NCBI GenBank assembly: GCA_963821925.1
Contig: CAWGFO010000001.1
Location: forward strand, 744,001-808,000
Direction of reading: 5' to 3'
DNA: 64,000 nt
Origin: JAOUEA01 sp963821925
GTDB taxonomy: Bacteria; Actinomycetota; UBA4738; HRBIN12
Below, piece after piece: positions 15,341 to 24,136 of this stretch (the stretch's first letter is position 1; each line of letters opens with the position of its first letter). The translations under genes and the position numbers were made by a program. The notes beneath the pieces are model-generated. The model did no database searches and was not told the DNA's origin. It saw nothing but the letters and a program-made list of their open reading frames with translations.

Positions 15341-17635
15341 ATGGGGGCTCCATGGGGCGGCGGTGACGCCGTGCTGGCCGCCGTCGCCTTCGCCACCGAG
15401 CGTCTGCTCGGCGCTGAGGCCTGGCCGGAACGGCTCGACGAGGTGCTGGCGCACCTGGGCGCCGCCGCGGGCGCCGACCGCGTGACCTGCTACCAGAACG
15501 TGCGCGATCCCGCCGGCCGGCTCTGGATGGACCTGTGCGCCGAGTGGGACGCTCCGGGGGTCCCGCAGGTCTTCGAGGACCCGGGCAACCACCTCCATCC
15601 GTTCGCGCCTCACTTCGTCCGGTGGATCGAGATGCTCTCGCACGGGGGTCTGGTGAACGCGATCGTCGGGGAGCTGCCCGCCCCAGAGCGGGATCTGCTC
15701 GAGAGCGAGCACGTGGTGTCCGTGCTGGCCGTTCCGGTTCGGAGCGCCGGGGAATGGTGGGGGTTCCTGGCGTTCGACGACTGTCATCGTCCGCGCCGAT
15801 GGACCGAGAGCGAGATCGACGCGCTCCGGGCGGTGGCCGGGGCGCTCGGGGCGGCGCTGGAACGCGATCTCGCCGACGAGACGCGGCGGTTCACGGAGGA
15901 GCAGTACCGTTCGATGGTCGAACACGGACCCGCGGTGACCTACATCGACGGTCCCGACGAGACGGCGTCGACGCTCTTCATCAGCCCGCAGGTCGAGGAG
16001 CTCCTCGGGTACACCCCGGAGGAGTGGACGTCGGACCCCGATCTGTGGCCGCGCCTGCTCCATCCCGACGACCGGGCCCGCGCGATCTCCGAGAACGAGC
16101 GGCACAACGAGACGGGCGAGCCGTTCCGCCTCGAATACCGGATCTTCCACAAGGACGGTCACGTCGTCTGGGTGCACGACGAGGCCATGATCGTGCGCGA
16201 CGGGCGCGGCATGCCCCGGTTCTCGCACGGCGTGATGATGGACATCTCCGAGCGCAAGCAAGCCGAGGACCGCGTCGCGTTCCTGACGTATCACGACTCG
16301 CTGACCGGCCTGCCGAGCCGTTCGATGTTCGAGGAGTTGCTGGAGCTCTCGATCGCGCGGGCGCGGCGGCACGACGACGCCGTGGCGGTGGTCTGCGTCG
16401 ATATCGACGACTTCCGGCTCGTGAACGACTCGCTCGGCCACCAGCAGGGCGACGACCTGCTGAAGATGGTCGCGGACCGCCTCCGGGAGGCGACGCGCGA
16501 GACCGACCTCGTGGCTCGGCGGGGCGGCGACCAGTTCCTGATGCTGCTGTCCGATCTTGAACGCGAGAGCGCCGGCGAGATGGACGGGGCGATCCTGCGG
16601 GCCGAGGGGGCCGCGCAGCGGGTGCAGGAGGCGCTCGCCGCTCCGTTCGTCGTTGCCGGGACCGAGCTATACGTCTCGGTGAGCATGGGGATCAGCCTCT
16701 TCCCGCAGGACGCCGAGGACGCCGGGTCGCTCCAGCGGAACGCCGAGGCCGCGATGTACGAGAGCAAGAAGGCCGGCCCCGCGGGGTTCGTGGTCTCGTC
16801 CCTCGGAGCGTTCGACTCGGCGGCCAAGCTGCAGTTCGTGACTCGGCTCCGTAAGGCCGTGGAGAGCCAGCGGTGGACGCTCCACTACCAGCCGGTCGTG
16901 GAGCTCGACACCGGCGAGATGCGAGGTGTCGAGGCCCTGATCCGGTGGATCGAGCCCGACGGGACCATGGTGCCGCCCAACGAGTTCATCCCGCTGGCCG
17001 AGGAGCTCGGCCTGATCGAGCTGATCGGCGACTGGGTCGTGCGGGAGCTCGTGTATCAGGCGGTGGCGTGGCGCGAGCTCGACATGCAGCTCGAGATCGG
17101 GTTCAACCTGTCGCCCCGCCAGTTCTGGCAGCCCGACCTCGCCGAGCGGGTGCTGAGCCGGATCGTCGACGGCGGGGTGGATCCGTCGACCGTGCTCGTC
17201 GAGATCACGGAGACCTCCGCGATGATGGATCCCGATCGGGCGCAGCAGGTGCTCTGGAGCCTGCACGAGGGTGGCCTCCGCATCGCGATCGACGACTTCG
17301 GGACCGGGTACTCGTCGCTGTCGCGGCTTCGCGAGATGCCGGTCGACGTCTTGAAGATCGACCGGTCGTTCGTCCGCGACCTGGACAGCGACCCGCAGGC
17401 AGCGAGCATCGTCTCCGCGTTCCTCCAGCTCGCGAGCGGCCTGGAGATGGAGACCCTCGCCGAGGGCATCGAGACCGAGGCCGAGCTGGCCTTCCTTCGG
17501 GAGCACGGATGCCGGCTCGGGCAGGGGTTCCTCTTCGCGCGGCCGGTGCCGCCCGAGGAGATCATCGCGTACGCGTTCGGCGGCGTGCCGCTCCCCGCGG
17601 GGATGCGGACGGCCGACCCGAGCGCGGTCCGCTAG
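15341..17635 (+). CDS. GAF-PAS-GGDEF-EAL cyclic-di-GMP protein, degenerate GGDEF
   Basis: The 764-residue protein has no membrane segment. A GAF-like domain spans about residues 5-180, a PAS/PAC domain 185-305, a GGDEF domain 315-490, and an EAL domain 500-755. The cyclase signature reads GGDQF at 395-399, while the inhibitory RxxD site is present as RETD at 386-389. The EAL phosphodiesterase site looks intact: EAL at 531-533, then DDFGTGYSS and the LKIDRSFV loop. It probably degrades cyclic di-GMP, with the GGDEF domain acting as a regulatory nucleotide sensor. It is a close paralogue of the product of 20828-23065. The ATG at 15341 follows GAGGGGAG. Its stop lies in CTAG, shared with transketolase. 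Confidence 0.88.
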   Translation: MGAPWGGGDAVLAAVAFATERLLGAEAWPERLDEVLAHLGAAAGADRVTCYQNVRDPAGRLWMDLCAEWDAPGVPQVFEDPGNHLHPFAPHFVRWIEMLSHGGLVNAIVGELPAPERDLLESEHVVSVLAVPVRSAGEWWGFLAFDDCHRPRRWTESEIDALRAVAGALGAALERDLADETRRFTEEQYRSMVEHGPAVTYIDGPDETASTLFISPQVEELLGYTPEEWTSDPDLWPRLLHPDDRARAISENERHNETGEPFRLEYRIFHKDGHVVWVHDEAMIVRDGRGMPRFSHGVMMDISERKQAEDRVAFLTYHDSLTGLPSRSMFEELLELSIARARRHDDAVAVVCVDIDDFRLVNDSLGHQQGDDLLKMVADRLREATRETDLVARRGGDQFLMLLSDLERESAGEMDGAILRAEGAAQRVQEALAAPFVVAGTELYVSVSMGISLFPQDAEDAGSLQRNAEAAMYESKKAGPAGFVVSSLGAFDSAAKLQFVTRLRKAVESQRWTLHYQPVVELDTGEMRGVEALIRWIEPDGTMVPPNEFIPLAEELGLIELIGDWVVRELVYQAVAWRELDMQLEIGFNLSPRQFWQPDLAERVLSRIVDGGVDPSTVLVEITETSAMMDPDRAQQVLWSLHEGGLRIAIDDFGTGYSSLSRLREMPVDVLKIDRSFVRDLDSDPQAASIVSAFLQLASGLEMETLAEGIETEAELAFLREHGCRLGQGFLFARPVPPEEIIAYAFGGVPLPAGMRTADPSAVR

Positions 17636-19485
17636 CGGGCCGTCACGCTGGCCGAGCCCGCCCGCACGGCTTCGACGATCGCGTCGGCGTCGATGCCCGC
17701 CCAGGCCCGGAGCTCGTCGGGCGTGCCGGAGCCGGGCATGTCGCGGACCGCCAGCTTCGTGACGCGGCCGGAGAACGGACCGGTCGCGGCCAGCCCATCC
17801 AGGACCGCGTCGCCCAGGCCGCCCTCGACCCGATGATCCTCGACGACCACCAGGTGACCGGTGTCGTCGATCGCCGAGCGGAGCGCCTCGGCGTCGATCG
17901 GCTTCACCGAGTAGGTGTCGATCACGCGGACCCGGACCCCTTCGCCCGCGAGCCGTTCGGCGGCCTCGAGGCACTGGACCAGCGTGACGCCGGCGCCCAC
18001 CAGCGTCGCGAGGTCATCGTCGGAGGACCGGAGGGTCTTGCTCCCCCCGATCGGGAACTCCTCGTCGGGACCGTACAGGCAGGGAGTCTTCTCGCGCGTG
18101 GTCCGCAGGTAGGAGATGCCGTCGAGGTCGCACATCGCCGTCACGAGCTTGACGGTGGCGTGCCCGTCGGCCGGATAGAGCACGGTGGAGCCGTTCAGTG
18201 CCCGGAAGAAGGCGAGATCCTCCACCGCCATCTGGGACGGGCCGTCCTCGCCGATCGAGACACCGGCGTGCGATCCGCAGATCCGCAGGTCGGCTCGGCT
18301 GATCGCTCCCATCCGCACGATGTCGGCGGCCCGCGTCAGGAACGCACCGAACGACGCGGCGAAGGCGATCTTGCCGAGCGCCTGGAGCCCGGTCTGCGCG
18401 CCGATCATGCACTGCTCCGCGATGTAGAGCTGGATGAACCGCTCGGGGGCGACGGCCTCCACGTCCTCGGTGTGGGTCGAGTTGCCGACCTCGCCGTCGA
18501 GCACCACGAGGTCGGGGCGATGGCCGGCGAGCCAGGCGAGGGTTTCGCCGAACGCCTTGCGCGTCGCGATGCCGTCCGGGTACGTGGGGGAGGGCGCCGC
18601 GTGCAGCTCGCCGGCGATCAGCGGCTTGTAGTCGTCGTGCATCGGTGGTGTGACGACGATCGACCGGATGCCGCCGAGCTCCTCGATCGCCGGGCCCTCC
18701 TGGTCGGCGGGAACCGCCTTGCCGTGCCACCCCTCCTTGTTCGCGAGGAAGGACACACCGTGGCCCTTCTCGGTACGGGCGACGATGAGGGTGGGGCGGT
18801 CGTCGGCGGTCGCGGATGTGTAGGCGTGGTCGATCGCGGCGACGTCGTGGCCGTCGATCTCGATCGACGACCAGCCGAAGGACTGCGCGCGGCGTGCGAA
18901 CAGATCGGCCTGCCAGCCGTGCATCGTCGGGCCGCGCTGGCCGAGCCGGTTGAGGTCGAGGATCGCGGTCAGCGATCCGACCTCGTGATAGGACGTGGCC
19001 TCCATCGCTTCCCACACGGAGCCCTCGGCCATCTCGGAGTCTCCGAGCAGCACCCAGACGCGGCCGGGCGCTCCGTCGAGCCGCATCGCGAGCGCCATGC
19101 CGAGGCCCACGGCGAGGCCCTGTCCGAGCGAGCCGCTCGCCACATCGACCCACGGGAGCTCGGGCACCGGCGCGGGGTGCCCCTGGATCGGCGACCCCAT
19201 CCTTCGGAGCGACATCAGCAGCTCGTCGTCGATCGCGCCGACCGCCTTGAGCGCCGCGTAGAGCGCCGGCGCCGCGTGGCCCTTCGACATCACGAATCGG
19301 TCGTTCGCGACGTTGTGAGGATCGGCGACGTCCGTGCGCAAGTGGTCGGCGTACAGGACCGCCAGGAGATGGGCGCACGACAGCGATGAGGTCGGGTGAC
19401 CGGATCCGGCGGCGGTCGTGCAGCGGATGCTGTCGACCCCGATCTGCGCGGCGAGGTCGTTCCAGAGCTGGAGGCGGTCGTCCAT
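17632..19485 (-). CDS. tkt: Transketolase
   Basis: The 617-residue product covers all three transketolase domains in one chain. The N-terminal thiamine diphosphate domain has SGHPTSS near residue 29 and a GDSEMAEGSVWEA cofactor motif. A pyrimidine-binding domain follows, and the C-terminal domain carries the VIDTYSVKPID segment. Transketolase transfers two-carbon ketol units in the pentose phosphate pathway using thiamine diphosphate and a divalent metal. The ATG at 19485 has a GGGGAGA ribosome binding site. No other pentose phosphate gene is next to it. It converges with the upstream-numbered GGDEF-EAL gene, sharing the CTAG at 17632-17635. Confidence 0.93.
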   Translation of the reverse strand: MDDRLQLWNDLAAQIGVDSIRCTTAAGSGHPTSSLSCAHLLAVLYADHLRTDVADPHNVANDRFVMSKGHAAPALYAALKAVGAIDDELLMSLRRMGSPIQGHPAPVPELPWVDVASGSLGQGLAVGLGMALAMRLDGAPGRVWVLLGDSEMAEGSVWEAMEATSYHEVGSLTAILDLNRLGQRGPTMHGWQADLFARRAQSFGWSSIEIDGHDVAAIDHAYTSATADDRPTLIVARTEKGHGVSFLANKEGWHGKAVPADQEGPAIEELGGIRSIVVTPPMHDDYKPLIAGELHAAPSPTYPDGIATRKAFGETLAWLAGHRPDLVVLDGEVGNSTHTEDVEAVAPERFIQLYIAEQCMIGAQTGLQALGKIAFAASFGAFLTRAADIVRMGAISRADLRICGSHAGVSIGEDGPSQMAVEDLAFFRALNGSTVLYPADGHATVKLVTAMCDLDGISYLRTTREKTPCLYGPDEEFPIGGSKTLRSSDDDLATLVGAGVTLVQCLEAAERLAGEGVRVRVIDTYSVKPIDAEALRSAIDDTGHLVVVEDHRVEGGLGDAVLDGLAATGPFSGRVTKLAVRDMPGSGTPDELRAWAGIDADAIVEAVRAGSASVTAR

Positions 19486-19606
19486 CGTTCTCCCCGTGTC
19501 GTGTCCGTGACGGCGCCCCAGCCTACCGCCGCCGCCCGCCACCCACCGGGCCGCGCCGCCGATCGTCGCGCGCATCGCCGGGGCGTTCGACGGCGCGTTC
19601 GAGCTG

Positions 19607-19612
19607 TAGTCT
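19607..19612 (+). promoter_or_regulatory. Predicted -10 box (TAGTCT) for the DEAD-box helicase gene
   Basis: TAGTCT ends ten bases before the ATG at 19623, which lacks a Shine-Dalgarno site, consistent with a leaderless or nearly leaderless transcript. Confidence 0.45.
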
Positions 19613-19622
19613 CGACGGGTAT

Positions 19623-20831
19623 ATGACGTCGAAACTCCCCTCGTTCCGTGATCTTGGCGTGTCCGACGCCGTGATCGACGTCCTCGCCGCTCGGGGGATC
19701 GAGGCGCCCTTCCCGATCCAGGCGATGGTGATCGAGGACGCGACCGAGGGTCGCGACACGCTCGCGAAGTCGAAGACGGGATCCGGCAAGACGCTCGGGT
19801 TCGCGATCCCGATCGTCGAGCAGCTCGATCCGGATCACGGTCACCATCCGGAGGCGCTGGTGCTCGTGCCGACCCGCGAGCTCGCGACCCAGGTCAAGGA
19901 CGACTTCACCGACATCGCCAAGGCGATGCGGCTCCGCGTGAAGGCCGTCTACGGCGGCACGAACGTGAAGGAGCAGGCGAAGGGGGCCGACAGGGCGCAC
20001 ATCCTGATCGCGACGCCGGGACGGCTCGACGACCTCGTGGAGCGGCGGCTCGTGGACCTGGGCGCCGTCAGGATCTTCGTGCTGGATGAGGCCGACCGGA
20101 TGCTCGACATGGGGTTCCAGCCACAGGTCGATCGGATCGTGCGCCACCTCCCGAAGGATCGTCAGACGATGTTCTTCTCGGCCACGCTCGACGGAGCGGT
20201 GGGTCGCATCGCGGAGGTCTACACGCGGAACCCGGTCCGCCACGAGATCGAGTCCGAAGGCCAGACCGTCGAGGAGGCCAACCACCGGTTCGTGCCCGTC
20301 GACGCGCACGGCAAGCTCGCCAGGTTGATCGAGCTCGCCCACGCCGAGGAGGAGGCCGGGCTCACCCTCGTGTTCGTGAACACGAAGCGCCACGTCGAGA
20401 CGCTCGCCCGGCAGCTCCGCAACGAGGGCGTGCCGACCGTCACGATGCACGGGGACATGACGCAGCAGGCGCGTGAGAAGGCGCTCCAGCGCTTCGAGGA
20501 CAAGCACGTGGGCGTGTTGATCGCCACCGACGTCGCCGCGCGCGGCCTCGACCTCGACGACATCACCCTCGTCGTGAACTACGACCCTCCGCAGGACGAC
20601 AAGGGCTACGTCCATCGCGTCGGCCGCACGGCCCGCGCCGGGCGTGCCGGGACCAGCGTCACGTTCGTGACCCCCGATCAGCTCGGCGACGTCAGCCGCA
20701 TGGCGGCGAGGCTCGATCTCCACGCGGAGTTCGAGCTCGAAGGCATGAAGGTCGCGCCGCCGCGGACGGTGTTCAGCGGGAGCACCCGGGGTCGCCGCAG
20801 CGGCCTCAGCCGCCCGAAGCGCCGGCGCTAG
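19623..20831 (+). CDS. DEAD-box RNA helicase
   Basis: The 402-residue protein contains the two RecA-like domains of DEAD-box helicases. Visible motifs in order are the Q motif (PFPIQ), Walker A KTGSGKT at 51-57, PTREL, TPGR, DEAD in VLDEADRMLD, SAT, and in the second domain ATDVAARGLD and HRVGRTARAGR. These enzymes unwind short RNA duplexes with ATP, in ribosome assembly or RNA decay. The C-terminal tail is short and basic (GRRSGLSRPKRRR), lacking the longer RNA-binding extensions of DeaD or RhlE, so I give no gene symbol. The gene converges with a GGDEF-EAL gene, sharing CTAG at its stop. Confidence 0.93.
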   Translation: MTSKLPSFRDLGVSDAVIDVLAARGIEAPFPIQAMVIEDATEGRDTLAKSKTGSGKTLGFAIPIVEQLDPDHGHHPEALVLVPTRELATQVKDDFTDIAKAMRLRVKAVYGGTNVKEQAKGADRAHILIATPGRLDDLVERRLVDLGAVRIFVLDEADRMLDMGFQPQVDRIVRHLPKDRQTMFFSATLDGAVGRIAEVYTRNPVRHEIESEGQTVEEANHRFVPVDAHGKLARLIELAHAEEEAGLTLVFVNTKRHVETLARQLRNEGVPTVTMHGDMTQQAREKALQRFEDKHVGVLIATDVAARGLDLDDITLVVNYDPPQDDKGYVHRVGRTARAGRAGTSVTFVTPDQLGDVSRMAARLDLHAEFELEGMKVAPPRTVFSGSTRGRRSGLSRPKRRR

Positions 20832-23065
20832 GCGGGCCGCTCGCCGTCGACGACGGTGAGCGCCCTGCGACGGTGAAGCGCGAGGATCTCCTCGGGTGGT
20901 ACCGGGCGGGAGAAGTGGTAGCCCTGTCCCAGCTCGCAGCCGTGGTCGACGAGGAACCGCCGCTCGGCCTCGGTCTCGATCCCTTCGGCCAGCGGCGTCA
21001 TCCCCAGATTCGTCGCGAGCGAGATCATCGCCGAGACCATGCTGCCGGCGTCACGGTTCCCATCGATATCCCGAACGAAGGATCGGTCGATCTTCAGGAT
21101 GTCTACCGGCATGTGCCGGAGCCGCGCGAGGGACGAGTACCCCGTGCCGAAATCGTCGATCGCGAGCCGGAGCCCGCGATCGTGCATCTCCCGGAGGATC
21201 TCGACGGTGCGATCCGGGTCGGTCATCGCGGTCGATTCGGTGATCTCGACGGTGACCCGGGTCGGGTCCATGCCGGCGATCACGAGCGGCGACACGATCC
21301 TGTCGACGAGCTCGGGCTGCCAGAGCTGGCGCGGCGACAGGTTGAACCCCATCTCGAGGGTGAGGCCCTCGGCGCGCCACATCGCGTCCTGGCGGCAGAT
21401 CTCCTCGAGCACCCAGTCGCCGATCGCCTCGATCAAGCCCATCTCTTCGGCGAGCGGGATGAACTCTCCCGGCTGCACCAGGCCGCCACTCGGCTCCGGC
21501 CACCGGATCAAGGCCTCGACGCCGAACATCTCGCCGGTCGTGAGCTCGATCAACGGCTGGTAGTGAAGGGTCCACTGCTTCTGCTCGACGGCCTTGCGCA
21601 GCCGCGTCGAGAGCGAGAGGCGTGTCATCGCGTCGGCGTCGTCCGCCGTGTGCACGACGTAGCCACCTGGGCCGGCCTTCTTGCTGCGGAACATCGCGGT
21701 ATCGGCGTTCTTCAACAGCTCGATCGCGTCGTCGGCGTCGAGCGGGAACACGCTGATCCCGAAGCTGGCGGTCAGGTACAGCTCGGTGTCGCCGACCCGG
21801 AACGCCTCCTTCAACGACTGTTGGGCTCGGACGGCGATCGATTCGGCCACGATCGCGGCGCCGTCCTGGCCGCCCGGCATCGGCGGCGTCCGGTCGATGT
21901 CGGCGAGCAGCAGCAGGAACTCGTCTCCGCCGGGGCGGCAGACGAGGTCGGTCTCGCGCGTCGCGTACCGCAGCCGTTCCGCGAGCTGCCCGATCAAGGC
22001 GTCGCCGGCCTCGTGCCCGAGCGAGTCGTTCACGAGCTTGAAGTCGTCCAGGTCCACCGAGACCACGGCGACCCCGAGGTCGGTGCGCCGGGCGCGCGCG
22101 AGGGCGAGCCCGAGCAGCTCGTCGAACATCGCGCGGTTCGGCAGGCCCGTGAGCTTGTCGTGGTACGCGAGGTAGGCGATCTGCTCCTCCGCGGCCTTGC
22201 GTTCGGTGATGTCGAGCATCACGCCCTGGATCAGCTGCGGGCGTCCCTCCGCGTCGGGGAGCACGATCGCCGAGTCACGGAACCACACGATGCGCTCGTC
22301 GCGCCCCACGAGGCGGTACTCGAAGACGAACGGCTCACCGGACTCCCGGCCGCGGAGGTAGGTGGCGACGGCCTCGTCCCGGTCCTCGGGATGGAGCAGG
22401 TTCGCCCACAGGTCGGGGTCCTCGATGTACTCCTCGGGGCTGACGCCGAGGAGTTCCCGGATCTGCGGGCTCACGTAGGTCGTGCTCATCTCCGCGTCGG
22501 CGAGGTCGACGTAGACGATCGCAGGGATCTGCTCCACGAGCGCCCCGTACTTCGTCTGGGTCTCCTCGAGCTCGCGGCGCGCGAGCGTCAGCTCCGTGAC
22601 GTCGAGCATCAGCCCGAGCCAGTACCGCGGCGCGCCGTCGTCCCCGGAGATCAGGATCGAGTCCTCGCGGATCCACCGGAGCCGGCCGTCGCGATGGAAC
22701 GCTCGGTACTCGACGTGGAACGGCTCACCCTTGGCGGCCGACCGCTCGCTCTCGGTGACGACACGTTCGAGATCGTCGGGATGGACGGTCGACTCCCAAC
22801 CCCTGAGGCGGCCTCGCCATCCGTCCGGGGTGATACCGAGGAGCTGTTCGATCGTGGGACTGATGTCGACCATCGTCTCGAGATGGCCGACGCCGTCGAG
22901 GTAGATCACCGCGGGGAGCCGGTCGATCAGATCGCGGTAGCGAGCCTCGAGGTTCCGGTATCTGGCCTCGAGCGGCACGTCGCTCCCCTCGACACCGGAC
23001 GCGAAGAAGCCGCCCTGCGCCGTCCAGGCGTCCGCGGATTCCGTCCCGTACTCGTTCAAGGTCAA
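20828..23065 (-). CDS. PAS-PAS-GGDEF-EAL cyclic-di-GMP protein
   Basis: This cytosolic protein of up to 745 residues has two PAS/PAC domains (about 45-160 and 172-290), a GGDEF domain with intact GGDEF at 379-383 and an RETD inhibitory site at 370-373, and an EAL domain with EAL at 517-519 and the full DDFGTGYSS/LKIDRSFV active site. It can in principle both make and break cyclic di-GMP. Just before the first PAS domain a seven-residue unit is repeated (LEARYRN, LEARYRD), perhaps a short coiled coil. The start is uncertain: TTG at 23065 is the longest, and later starts are possible. It is a paralogue of the 15341-17635 product. Confidence 0.88.
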   Translation of the reverse strand: MTLNEYGTESADAWTAQGGFFASGVEGSDVPLEARYRNLEARYRDLIDRLPAVIYLDGVGHLETMVDISPTIEQLLGITPDGWRGRLRGWESTVHPDDLERVVTESERSAAKGEPFHVEYRAFHRDGRLRWIREDSILISGDDGAPRYWLGLMLDVTELTLARRELEETQTKYGALVEQIPAIVYVDLADAEMSTTYVSPQIRELLGVSPEEYIEDPDLWANLLHPEDRDEAVATYLRGRESGEPFVFEYRLVGRDERIVWFRDSAIVLPDAEGRPQLIQGVMLDITERKAAEEQIAYLAYHDKLTGLPNRAMFDELLGLALARARRTDLGVAVVSVDLDDFKLVNDSLGHEAGDALIGQLAERLRYATRETDLVCRPGGDEFLLLLADIDRTPPMPGGQDGAAIVAESIAVRAQQSLKEAFRVGDTELYLTASFGISVFPLDADDAIELLKNADTAMFRSKKAGPGGYVVHTADDADAMTRLSLSTRLRKAVEQKQWTLHYQPLIELTTGEMFGVEALIRWPEPSGGLVQPGEFIPLAEEMGLIEAIGDWVLEEICRQDAMWRAEGLTLEMGFNLSPRQLWQPELVDRIVSPLVIAGMDPTRVTVEITESTAMTDPDRTVEILREMHDRGLRLAIDDFGTGYSSLARLRHMPVDILKIDRSFVRDIDGNRDAGSMVSAMISLATNLGMTPLAEGIETEAERRFLVDHGCELGQGYHFSRPVPPEEILALHRRRALTVVDGERPA

Positions 23066-23116
23066 GGGCCGATACCTGACTGTCGGTAGACCCCCCAGTT
23101 GTCGGCTGCGGCGGAG

Positions 23117-23130
23117 CGGTTCTTGAACCG
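23117..23130. promoter_or_regulatory. Palindrome CGGTTC-TT-GAACCG upstream of the PAS-GGDEF-EAL gene
   Basis: Six-base perfect inverted arms separated by two bases lie 52 bases upstream of the earliest start of the GGDEF-EAL gene, in the short gap after the lipoprotein gene. It may be an operator; no protein can be assigned. Confidence 0.3.
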
Positions 23131-23165
23131 GCGCTAGGTGAGCTCGGCGCTGGCCACCAGACGGA

Positions 23166-24029
23166 TCAGCAGCCCGTCTCGTCAGGCAGGAGCGGCCGGA
23201 AGACCAGGCCGTACGAGATCCCGCCGCTCGTCCACGGCGTGAGCTCGTTCGTGCCGGCGGCCAGCGGTTGGAGCGTGTCGGTCCAGTCGGTGCCCGTCAC
23301 CACCCCGCAGCGGTAGCCCGCGCCGGTGTCCTCCCCGAAGGAGGCGAGCGCCGGATCCAGCGGCCACGCGACCTTCTGCTGTGGGAGCTGGGCGTCGCGG
23401 CGGACGTCGCCGACGTAGACGCGGGAGCCGGTGGGCGCGTAGGTCGACATCTCCCCGAGCGAGCCGGCGGGCAGCCAGCTCTGGAGGTCGCCGAGCTGCT
23501 GCACGAACGACGACAGGATCCCGCGGGCATCGCATTCCTTCGCGGACATCGCATCGGGGCACTTGCCGTCGAACATCCCGAGTGCGTAGACGCCGAACGA
23601 GTTCGTGGTGCCGTTCACCGAGATCGTGAAGGTCGTGGTGGCGGCGTCCGCGACCATCGTGCTCCCCATGTCGGTCATGTCGTGGTCGGTGTCGAGGCCG
23701 GCATCGATCGCCGCCTGCAGGATCGCCTGGACCCCGTCTTCAGACACGGGCTGCGCCTGCACGGACGGGAGGGCGGGAGGAGGGTAGATCTCGATCTGGG
23801 GGCCTGGCGTGATGATCGATCCGTCCCCGTAGAGGCTGAACTCGGGGATCAACCGCAGCTGATACTCCGGAGCGGTGAACCCTCCCCCGGTGGCGACGCG
23901 GAGGACGAGTTGATCGGCGCCGGTCGGATGCTCGATCCCTCCGTCGTTCGAGGATGTCGAGGAGCTGTCGGCGCACGCGACGGCGACCAAGGCGACGAGG
24001 GCGACGGGGGCGATGGCGCGGAGCTTCAT
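23166..24029 (-). CDS. Lipoprotein of unknown function
   Basis: The 287-residue product begins with a lipoprotein signal and lipobox with Cys19 (VAVAC), so it is anchored outside the membrane. The mature part has a Ser/Thr-rich linker and then a domain with features such as PEFSLYGDGSII and a C-terminal region rich in Trp and Gly. Three further Cys residues may form disulfides. The opening region resembles many actinobacterial secreted proteins that report a lipoprotein-bound measuring fold, but I recognise no family with certainty. The ATG at 24029 has an excellent GGAGGATCTGCC ribosome site. Function unknown. Confidence 0.8.
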   Translation of the reverse strand: MKLRAIAPVALVALVAVACADSSSTSSNDGGIEHPTGADQLVLRVATGGGFTAPEYQLRLIPEFSLYGDGSIITPGPQIEIYPPPALPSVQAQPVSEDGVQAILQAAIDAGLDTDHDMTDMGSTMVADAATTTFTISVNGTTNSFGVYALGMFDGKCPDAMSAKECDARGILSSFVQQLGDLQSWLPAGSLGEMSTYAPTGSRVYVGDVRRDAQLPQQKVAWPLDPALASFGEDTGAGYRCGVVTGTDWTDTLQPLAAGTNELTPWTSGGISYGLVFRPLLPDETGC

Positions 24030-24124
24030 GGCAGATCCTCCTATCCCATTGTCGCCCGTTCGACGCCCCGGGCGGCGTATCGGTTCCCCGGGATCGCGAG
24101 GGGCGTGTGGGGGAGCCGAACGGG

Positions 24125-24130
24125 TACGCT
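24125..24130 (+). promoter_or_regulatory. Predicted -10 box (TACGCT) of the tdh-kbl operon
   Basis: TACGCT ends six bases before GTG 24137. With no Shine-Dalgarno site near either candidate start, it suggests a leaderless tdh transcript. Confidence 0.4.
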
Positions 24131-24136
24131 CGCACC

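Noticed and set aside
20873..23089. Long open frame on the plus strand opposite the PAS-GGDEF-EAL gene
   Set aside because: No protein-like motifs; the minus strand has intact PAS, GGDEF and EAL domains.
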